Shown: positions 1 to 5,047 of the stretch, one piece after another | How positions within the stretch are numbered: the first letter of the stretch is position 1 | Layout: every line of letters starts with the position of its first letter | Assembly: GCA_019090765.1 (NCBI GenBank) | Contig: JAHRVJ010000050.1 | Span: forward strand, 1 to 5,047 | Source of the DNA: Ilumatobacteraceae bacterium | GTDB taxonomy: Bacteria > Actinomycetota > Acidimicrobiia > Acidimicrobiales > Ilumatobacteraceae | Length of the DNA: 5,047 nt | Direction: 5' to 3' | Notes under the pieces: model-generated | Database searches by the model: none | Told to the model about the DNA's origin: nothing | The model's input: the letters and a program-made list of their open reading frames with translations, nothing else | Position numbers and translations under genes: made by a program

Positions 1-406
1 CCAGGAGCAACAGCAATGAGATCGCAAGTGTTGAGCTGATGCCGCTCGAACCAGTTGCGGGGAGCCCGCCACCAGGAGTCGTGACGGTCACGGCGAAGCT
101 CGCCGAAGCCCCGCTTGTGCAGCTTGCCGAGCCGGTATACGCCCCCGCTGTTGATGGGACAGAGATTGAAGCAGATGCGTTACCGCCGGTTGATGTTCCG
201 GTGGCATTTTGGCCAGCAAGACTGAAGTTCGCAGTCTCGCCGTCATTGCACCCAACCAGGGTGACGGTGATCGTGCTGCCCGGTGCCGGCGTCTGGCTCG
301 ACACGGTGACAGTTACGTCGGCCGGGGGGTAAGCAGCGTTCGCCGCAACCCCGAACCCAAAGAGGGTCGCAGATACGGTCATAAGAGCTAGTGCAAACTT
401 CTTCAT
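1..406 (-). CDS. Secreted Ig-like surface protein with LPATG sortase signal (3' end off window)
   Basis: I translated this frame by hand from the ATG at 406; it stays open to the left edge, giving 135 complete codons. Residues 1-24 form a signal peptide: MKK, a hydrophobic core, then an ANA cleavage site. Residues 25-110 are rich in Thr, Ser, Val and Gly, in alternating patterns typical of a beta-sandwich. Cys53 and Cys96 are the only cysteines and are well placed for one Ig-fold disulfide. A Gly-rich linker leads to LPATG at 115-119, then a hydrophobic stretch that reaches five leucines at the window edge. The order signal peptide, beta domain, LPXTG, membrane segment is that of sortase substrates, which are cut after Thr and joined to the cell wall. 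The expected basic tail lies outside the window. A good Shine-Dalgarno sequence supports the start. The ligand or role of the beta domain cannot be told; no sortase gene is visible here. Confidence 0.88.
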   Translation of the reverse strand, partial: MKKFALALMTVSATLFGFGVAANAAYPPADVTVTVSSQTPAPGSTITVTLVGCNDGETANFSLAGQNATGTSTGGNASASISVPSTAGAYTGSASCTSGASASFAVTVTTPGGGLPATGSSGISSTLAISLLLLL

Positions 407-415
407 GATGATTAG

Positions 416-422
416 TCCTTCT
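416..422 (-). promoter_or_regulatory. Shine-Dalgarno site of the LPATG protein gene
   Basis: The minus strand reads AGAAGGA here, with nine bases between it and the ATG at 406. It is the clearest ribosome binding site in the window and fixes the start of the LPATG gene. The starts of the kinase and DUF4012 genes have nothing comparable. Confidence 0.75.
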
Positions 423-430
423 ACTGTTGC

Positions 431-443
431 TAGGCAAAGCCTA
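431..443. repeat. Short perfect inverted repeat overlapping the candidate -10
   Basis: TAGGC and GCCTA flank three A residues (plus strand), a perfect 5-base dyad with a 3-base centre. One arm supplies most of the proposed -10 hexamer, and the other arm falls at the expected transcription start. It could be a small operator, or chance. It has no T-tract, so it is a poor terminator candidate. Confidence 0.35.
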
Positions 444-466
444 CCTATCATTACTCACGTTGTCGA
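438..466 (-). promoter_or_regulatory. Candidate SigA-type promoter of the LPATG gene
   Basis: On the minus strand TCGACA (466-461) is followed by a 17-base spacer and TAGGCT (443-438). The first resembles TTGACA; the second fits the actinobacterial -10 pattern TAnnnT. Transcription would begin near 431, leaving a leader of roughly 25 bases that just holds the Shine-Dalgarno site. The promoter sits between the DUF4012 stop at 508 and the LPATG start at 406, so the LPATG gene could be expressed independently of the polysaccharide genes. The call rests on pattern matching only. Confidence 0.42.
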
Positions 467-507
467 GTCTCATGACGAAAACTTGCGAATCCAACAAACT
501 GCCCCGG

Positions 508-2715
508 TCAAAGCCGACGAACCAGTGGCTGTGTCCACTGTATTGGACCTCCTCCATCAGCCGCACCTGGAATTACCGGTTCGAGGTCAAACACGAGGGC
601 GTATTTGACACTAGCTCCGGGGCCAATGTCCACGAAGTCGCCGTAGACAAACCATCCCGCTTCGATTGCTGGTTCGACCTCAATTTCGACTCCGTCCAAC
701 ACCACACTGGTGAGGGTAGGGGGACCGTAGAAAGAGACGAAGAGGCGACTTGAACCCGGATCGAGCCCGACTGAGTTCCCGATCACGTAGTTTGGCAGGC
801 CGCCGCTCGGAGCGCCGTTGGTCAAGGTCACGTCAGCAATGAGTTGCCGGTTGCCGGATGAATCCTCATCAATCCGCACGTCGACCGTTTGTTCAAGAAA
901 GATCTCGATCTTGTTGCCACTCGCGTTCGACACCGCGACGGAGAAACCGCCATCATCGCCGAGCTCTGGCAGTGCCCCTAGCAAGCCGGTCCGACCGAGC
1001 AGATCTTGCTCTTCTAGATCATTGGTCCAAAAGAGCAGCCGACGCTCCTCGACCAATGGGCTGAGACTCTCAGCAAGGTCGGCCGGAGGCGGCAACGAAC
1101 CGAACAACAGCTTGGTGAGCAGCGACTCCCCGAGGGTCTGCAGCGCGTCGATACGTTCGTCGGTCCCTTCGTTTCCGGCGAGCAAGTACTGATCCTCAAT
1201 GATGAACTGCGCCGCGTCACCCGGCGTCACAGTCACCCCGAACTCGGGCACCTCGATCGGGCCGGTGTACTGCATCAATGCCTCCACCACGTACGGGTCG
1301 AGCACCAACACCCCATCGATCTGCTTCCCACCGCTCTGCGGATACAGAATCGCGGCCGCCTCGGCAACATAGGGAAAATGTGCTGGCATGGTGATGTTTT
1401 GCCAGACCCCATGCTGCACTCCGCCGCCCGGTCCGCTGGTAAACCCAAACCGGCCGTAGCGATCAAGTAGCTCCTGTGGGCAACCGGTACAGAACGCGCC
1501 ATTCTGGGCCACATCGTCGAGCTCTGACCGCCGAGCGAACTCAGTAACCCTGAGTCGACCATCGGTGATCGTGACTTCGGCATAGTTACCTACAAACCCA
1601 CCTAGCCCGCGTGCCTCCGACGGAGTTGTAAACAGGATTAGGTATGTTCGCTCACCCTCGGCACCGAGCATCCGCGGGGCCAAGCGCACCGCATCAATCG
1701 CGTTCTGCAATCTCGGTTCGTTGTCGTCTAGATCCTCTTCAAGCTCACTCAGTTCTTGCTTCACGCGATCAAGCAACCACGACGAGTCAACCTCGTCGGC
1801 CACCGAACTGAGGTCTGTAAGGGCCTCCTGCACCCGGACCAGCGGCGCCTCGATATCAACAATCGCGTCGAGGTCGACCGCTCCGGACACGAAGCGCAGA
1901 GTTTCAGGTTCGATCTCGCGCAACGCCCCCGCCGCATCGCTAGTGGCCCCTTCAGCTTCATTGGCGAGATTTGCGGCCGCGTCAACGTTCTGCGCAACCA
2001 CCGGAAGCAAGCGGCTCGGAAGAGCGAGCAGACCGCCCAGTCGGTTATTAGCTCGGGCAAAACTGGTTGATGCCCGCTGTAACTCTTCTGCTGCGGTGTC
2101 GTAATCGCCGGCATTCAGCGCGTCTATTGCGGCCTGCGATTGCCGCGATGCGTTTGTCAGGTCCGGGCGGGCAGCAAGCAGCGCCATTGTTAAGCCAGCA
2201 AGCGCCAAAAGGCAGAGCCCAGAAATCAATCCGATTGCCCGCCAGCCATTCCGTCGTATAGCCGAACGGCGGCGGCGCAAACCAACGAGGAATAGTCCCC
2301 CGAGAACAGCGAGGCCGATGATCGCCGACAAGCCAAAGAACCCCTCCAACTCTGACCGGATTAGCACGTTGGCCGCGATCCCACCAGCTATGGCACGCAT
2401 CTCAGGCTGGTCTCGTCTCCGGATACCAATACTCAGTCCGGCTACGAACCCCACCAGCCCGACAGTCGCAACAACCGGCTGCATCGCAATCGCCGCACCC
2501 ACACCGCATGCCCCAGCCGAAGCCCACCAAGGCGCCGAGGCCGACGCCCACACCACGGCGCCAACGGCCAGCACGACGAGAGCCACGTCAACGACTGTTC
2601 CCCCAGTTGGTGCTGCTCCCGCGAATGCTGCGATGAGACCGGATGAGAGAGCAATCGCGAGCGCGGCGCGTTCATCGACACGATTGCGACGAACGAACCT
2701 TTTCGGCTCGGTCAT
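508..2715 (-). CDS. DUF4012 domain membrane protein with multi-spanning N-terminus
   Basis: 735 residues. The basic N-terminus is followed by hydrophobic segments near 18-35, 41-60, 64-80, 81-98, 106-120 (weak), 128-146 and 160-183. Arg-rich loops at 99-101 and 147-155 suggest, by the positive-inside rule, seven crossings with the remainder outside the cell. Residues 185-345 are helical and Ala/Glu-rich, probably coiled coil. The DUF4012 core spans about 345-510, with EARGLGGFVGNYAEV (367-381), GGGVQHGVWQNITMPAHFPYV (430-450, split here by family landmarks) and the IDGVLVLDPYVVEALMQYTG block (466-485). A CTGC pair (Cys409, Cys412) may form a disulfide. Residues 590-735 look beta-rich. DUF4012 proteins are frequent near actinobacterial polysaccharide genes, but I know of no established reaction. 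The VDGV/GP-type block resembles the LytR-CpsA-Psr fold only loosely, so a glycopolymer transfer role is speculation. The ATG overlaps the upstream kinase stop codon and has no clear Shine-Dalgarno site, which points to translational coupling. Confidence 0.9.
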   Translation of the reverse strand: MTEPKRFVRRNRVDERAALAIALSSGLIAAFAGAAPTGGTVVDVALVVLAVGAVVWASASAPWWASAGACGVGAAIAMQPVVATVGLVGFVAGLSIGIRRRDQPEMRAIAGGIAANVLIRSELEGFFGLSAIIGLAVLGGLFLVGLRRRRSAIRRNGWRAIGLISGLCLLALAGLTMALLAARPDLTNASRQSQAAIDALNAGDYDTAAEELQRASTSFARANNRLGGLLALPSRLLPVVAQNVDAAANLANEAEGATSDAAGALREIEPETLRFVSGAVDLDAIVDIEAPLVRVQEALTDLSSVADEVDSSWLLDRVKQELSELEEDLDDNEPRLQNAIDAVRLAPRMLGAEGERTYLILFTTPSEARGLGGFVGNYAEVTITDGRLRVTEFARRSELDDVAQNGAFCTGCPQELLDRYGRFGFTSGPGGGVQHGVWQNITMPAHFPYVAEAAAILYPQSGGKQIDGVLVLDPYVVEALMQYTGPIEVPEFGVTVTPGDAAQFIIEDQYLLAGNEGTDERIDALQTLGESLLTKLLFGSLPPPADLAESLSPLVEERRLLFWTNDLEEQDLLGRTGLLGALPELGDDGGFSVAVSNASGNKIEIFLEQTVDVRIDEDSSGNRQLIADVTLTNGAPSGGLPNYVIGNSVGLDPGSSRLFVSFYGPPTLTSVVLDGVEIEVEPAIEAGWFVYGDFVDIGPGASVKYALVFDLEPVIPGAADGGGPIQWTQPLVRRL
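2712..2715 (-). other. ATGA stop/start overlap coupling kinase and DUF4012 genes
   Basis: The minus strand reads ATGA: TGA ends the kinase fusion and ATG starts the DUF4012 protein. The bases just upstream of this ATG contain no good purine-rich ribosome site, so ribosomes finishing the kinase gene probably re-initiate here. This implies one transcript and linked protein amounts. Confidence 0.85.
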
Positions 2716-4313
2716 GCGTCGGCAGAAACCGGTGTGTCCGACGCTGGAGGGTTCGCTGATGAGGAAGCGGAGTCCTGGGGATCTCCGGCGCCACTTGGCA
2801 TCGCCGTCGCGATGGTCGAGGAGTATCCGCTGTAGGCGTAGTAGCCCTTCGATGCCTGCGTGGCCTGGTTGAGTACAAGACCGAGTAGCGGTGCTCCTAC
2901 TCTGTCGAGGCGTTCGATTGACTCAACCACATTGTCGGCTGTGACGCGGCCAGCGTGAGCAACGACAAGCACTCCATCGACGGAACCAGCGAGCGCGACC
3001 GAGTCGGACACGGGCAGTACGGGTGCGGAGTCGACGATCACATAGTCGTAATGCGAGCCCATCTCGCTGAGCAACTGCTTAACCCTGCGACCGCTGAGCA
3101 TCTCGCTCGGGTTTGATGGCACCGAGCCAGCCGCGTAGACGCTCAACCGGTTCACACCATCAATATCGACGTGATTCACAACCTGTTTGGCTTCCATCCC
3201 GAGCAGCAAGTCGGTGAATCCGGGTGTCTGCCCCACCCCGAACACCTCATGCACCCGCGGCCGCCTCAGATCGGCATCGACCAAAGCCACCCGGTGGCCA
3301 GCTTGCGCAAGCACCACCGCGACGTTCGCGGACGTGGTCGTCTTGCCCTCACCAGCGAGAGAGCTGGTGAGTTGAACGACTCGAATCGGTCGATCAAGGC
3401 CCAAGAACTGGAGATTGGTCCGCAAGCCCCGATACGCCTCGACCGCGTTGTGATTAGGTTCAGAGATTGCGATCGGGCGATGGTCGGGGGGAGCATCGAC
3501 AGGCACAACAGCCAGTACCGGCCGCTCAGCGACCCCCGCCAGATCTTCCTCCGAGCGCACCTTGTCATCAAAGTGGTCGATCAAGAACGCCGCTCCGAGA
3601 CCGATCAGCAGCCCCACGACAGCAGCAAGTGTTGCCGTTCGCGCTGGAGTCGGCTCAACTGGATCGGTCGGCAGCTCCGCTGACTGGATAACGACCACGC
3701 CACCCGTTCGCAGCGCGGCATCAACACGAAGTTGATCGAGGGTCGTCTCAAAATTGGAGAGCTGAGAGACAAGAGAGTTGCGGCGGGGGTCGTCGTCGGC
3801 CATGCCGTCGAGTTGGACCTGGAGATCGTCGATGGCTAACCGCACTTCCGTACTCGCCGCCAGCAGCTCCCCGACAGCCTGCTCGCGACGCACGGCCACG
3901 TAAGCAACAGCGTAAGCATCGGCAAGGATCTGCGCGTTCGCCGCGTTCGAGTCGCGGACGGTGACCGAAATCACGTCGGCATCACCAACTGGGCTCGCGT
4001 TCACCTTTGGCGGTTCTTCGGACAATTCAAGATCAGCTTGCACCCGTGAGCGCACAGCTTCGCCCTCAATTACCTGTATTTCGGTATCGATGGCCCGAGG
4101 GTCGAGCCGGGAATTGCCATCATCGAACAGGCCATCTTGCCCGCGTGGCTCGACCAGCACCTGCGACGAGGCCGAGTAGATCGGCGTTTGCAACGCCACC
4201 GACGCGACCGCGACCAAAGTGGTCAACAACGTCGCGATGATTACCACCCACCGGCGTCGCAAGACAACGTTGCCGTAGTCGCGTAGGGTCATCTCTCCAC
4301 TTGCTTGCACCAT
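2712..4313 (-). CDS. Wzz-type chain-length determinant fused to BY-kinase (polysaccharide tyrosine autokinase)
   Basis: 533 residues. The Wzz module opens with MTLRDYGNVVLRRRW (8-22), then a membrane helix at about 22-41, an extracytoplasmic helical region to about 210, a Pro-rich stretch (215-223) and a second helix at about 227-245. The cytoplasmic kinase follows. Its oligomerisation motif EX2RX2R is Glu292-Arg295-Arg298 within EAYRGLRTNLQF. Walker A is AGEGKTTT (320-327, Lys324), Walker A' is ALVDADLRRP (343-352) and Walker B is YVIVDSAP (424-431). A tyrosine cluster, YYAYSGY (491-497), is the likely autophosphorylation site, followed by a Ser/Pro/Ala tail of 36 residues. Such proteins control polymer length and export of capsule or exopolysaccharide by cycles of tyrosine phosphorylation. 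All catalytic motifs are intact. The start is uncertain: Met1 at 4313 has no Shine-Dalgarno site, and Met8 (codon 4290-4292) matches the usual family start, with GGAG only two bases before it. The gene overlaps the DUF4012 gene by four bases. Confidence 0.95.
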   Translation of the reverse strand: MVQASGEMTLRDYGNVVLRRRWVVIIATLLTTLVAVASVALQTPIYSASSQVLVEPRGQDGLFDDGNSRLDPRAIDTEIQVIEGEAVRSRVQADLELSEEPPKVNASPVGDADVISVTVRDSNAANAQILADAYAVAYVAVRREQAVGELLAASTEVRLAIDDLQVQLDGMADDDPRRNSLVSQLSNFETTLDQLRVDAALRTGGVVVIQSAELPTDPVEPTPARTATLAAVVGLLIGLGAAFLIDHFDDKVRSEEDLAGVAERPVLAVVPVDAPPDHRPIAISEPNHNAVEAYRGLRTNLQFLGLDRPIRVVQLTSSLAGEGKTTTSANVAVVLAQAGHRVALVDADLRRPRVHEVFGVGQTPGFTDLLLGMEAKQVVNHVDIDGVNRLSVYAAGSVPSNPSEMLSGRRVKQLLSEMGSHYDYVIVDSAPVLPVSDSVALAGSVDGVLVVAHAGRVTADNVVESIERLDRVGAPLLGLVLNQATQASKGYYAYSGYSSTIATAMPSGAGDPQDSASSSANPPASDTPVSADA

Positions 4314-4324
4314 AGACGTGAGAC

Positions 4325-4330
4325 AGATTA
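4325..4330 (-). promoter_or_regulatory. Possible -10 element before the kinase gene
   Basis: The minus strand reads TAATCT here, 11 bases before the ATG at 4313, and fits TAnnnT. No convincing -35 lies 16-18 bases upstream. Transcription from it would start about 4-6 bases before ATG 4313, making a nearly leaderless message, or one with a leader of roughly 25 bases if Met8 is used. The rest of the 4314-4412 gap shows no strong hairpin or T-tract, so read-through from the peptidase gene is equally possible. Confidence 0.25.
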
Positions 4331-4412
4331 CTCGGGATGCGTACTAAATCGGTGCCGACGAGCTGGTCCTGAGCCATTCACGGGTCACGGTTCGGGCAAA
4401 CCTCGCGCCTGA

Positions 4413-5047
4413 TCAACCCTGGCCATCCTGTGGTCGGTATTCCCAGTGCCAGGGCTCCCGGGGTACCGCTTCAACAAAACCGAACCTGGGTGCATTGGCT
4501 CGCATCCACGACAGCGCCGCAGGGTCACGCACGTCGGCGTCAACGGCGAGCCCCCATCCATGGTTCGACTTGCCGGGGGTGGCCGCTAGGCCGCCATTTT
4601 TGTAAAGACCCTTGCGGTTCGCAAGGTCGACTTGGTTCTCGTACGACCGATACGAGTCAGTGATTCGCATCTCAAGTCCGTCGGATGCGGCAGCGTCAAC
4701 CAACCGGTCCCAAGCAGCCGCGGCCGGGGCAGCCAAGCGATGCCCGGATTGAGCGATCGGCTGAAGCTGATCACGCGGTATCCGGCCATTGCCGAACTCC
4801 TGCAAGTCGACGGGTACGGGCATCGAGCCGAATCCACCGATCTGGCCGGTCCGCGCAGCAGTAGATGTCGCTGCCGGTACCGCACCACGATCCAGTCGCG
4901 TCGCGAACTGCGCTGGAGCCGATGCTTCAGGGGGAGCCGCAAACTTCAAACCAGCAGACGCGACCACAGCTCGGTCGTAAGCCGCTCCGAAAGGCTCGAA
5001 TGGCTCGGCACCGGGGATCAGCCGCGACGTCAGGGGCTCAGATTGGA
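4413..5047 (-). CDS. M15-family D-alanyl-D-alanine carboxypeptidase/dipeptidase (5' end off window)
   Basis: The frame is open from the right edge to the TGA at 4413, giving 210 complete codons. Residue numbers here count from the in-frame GTG at 4967. The first part, up to about residue 55, is rich in Ala, Pro and Ser and looks like an exported linker. The M15 catalytic domain covers about 60-178. It shows ITDSYRSYENQVDLA (102-116), the zinc motif SNHGWGLAVD (134-143, ligands His136 and Asp143) and EPWHWEY (171-177, catalytic Glu171 and third ligand His174). This is the SxHxxGxAxD plus ExWH pattern of VanY/VanX-type zinc peptidases, which cut D-Ala-D-Ala or related ends of peptidoglycan stem peptides outside the membrane. 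The GTG at 4967 is unlikely to be the true start: it has no Shine-Dalgarno site and 26 more open codons precede it. The signal peptide or membrane anchor should lie beyond the window. Exact cleavage specificity cannot be read from sequence. Confidence 0.92.
   Translation of the reverse strand, partial: QSEPLTSRLIPGAEPFEPFGAAYDRAVVASAGLKFAAPPEASAPAQFATRLDRGAVPAATSTAARTGQIGGFGSMPVPVDLQEFGNGRIPRDQLQPIAQSGHRLAAPAAAAWDRLVDAAASDGLEMRITDSYRSYENQVDLANRKGLYKNGGLAATPGKSNHGWGLAVDADVRDPAALSWMRANAPRFGFVEAVPREPWHWEYRPQDGQG

Noticed and set aside
39..332. A 97-codon plus-strand open frame at the left edge
   Set aside because: It is the antisense of the LPATG protein gene, which has a signal peptide, sorting signal and Shine-Dalgarno site. 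The Val/Pro-rich product is a mirror artefact.
431..443. The inverted repeat as a terminator for the DUF4012 gene
   Set aside because: The stem is only five base pairs and no T-tract follows on the minus strand.
2318..2872. A 184-codon open frame on the plus strand across the kinase/DUF4012 junction
   Set aside because: It is antisense to the membrane segments of the DUF4012 protein and the kinase tail. Its Ala/Pro/Thr/Arg bias mirrors the opposite strand and it shows no domain.
3171..3683. A 170-codon open frame on the plus strand
   Set aside because: It lies wholly inside the kinase gene, antisense to intact Walker motifs. Its product is rich in Arg, His and Gln with no recognisable domain, as expected of a shadow frame in GC-rich DNA.
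4379..4390. Direct repeat CACGG at 4379-4383 and 4386-4390 in the peptidase-kinase gap
   Set aside because: Two five-base copies seven bases apart in GC-rich DNA are expected by chance, and no further copies follow.
4413..4967. Treating the M15 peptidase as complete, starting at the GTG at 4967
   Set aside because: The frame remains open for another 26 codons to the window edge, the GTG has no ribosome site, and an exported peptidase should have a signal peptide or anchor, which this start would lack.

Overview
The window shows a polysaccharide and cell-envelope locus, most likely from a GC-rich, Gram-positive-type actinobacterium. The grounds are GC-rich coding sequence, a sortase-type LPATG surface protein, a chain-length/tyrosine-kinase fusion with the BY-kinase signature, and a DUF4012 protein, a family common in Actinobacteria. 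An acidimicrobial or related lineage would fit, but nothing here fixes the genus. All four recognisable genes lie on the minus strand, so transcription runs from the right edge to the left.

In transcription order they are as follows. (1) 5047-4413: the C-terminal 210 residues of an M15-type (VanY/VanX-like) D,D- or L,D-peptidase with an intact zinc site; its N-terminus lies off the window. (2) 4313-2712: a 533-residue Wzz-type chain-length determinant fused to a BY-kinase domain (polysaccharide biosynthesis tyrosine autokinase). (3) 2715-508: a 735-residue DUF4012 protein with an unusually long multi-spanning membrane region. Its ATG overlaps the kinase stop codon (ATGA). (4) 406 to the left edge: a small secreted Ig-like protein with an LPATG sorting signal, cut off by the window inside its membrane anchor. 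It has its own Shine-Dalgarno sequence and a plausible SigA-type promoter.

Together the genes suggest envelope polysaccharide assembly. The kinase fusion would set export and chain length, the DUF4012 protein would act on the outer face of the membrane, and the peptidase would trim peptidoglycan. The LPATG protein would be a wall-anchored surface component, probably a separate transcription unit. The tight coupling of kinase and DUF4012 genes is the most informative functional hint. I see no RNA genes, mobile elements, CRISPR arrays or strong terminators. The gaps between genes are about 100 bases each, so there is no long non-coding stretch.
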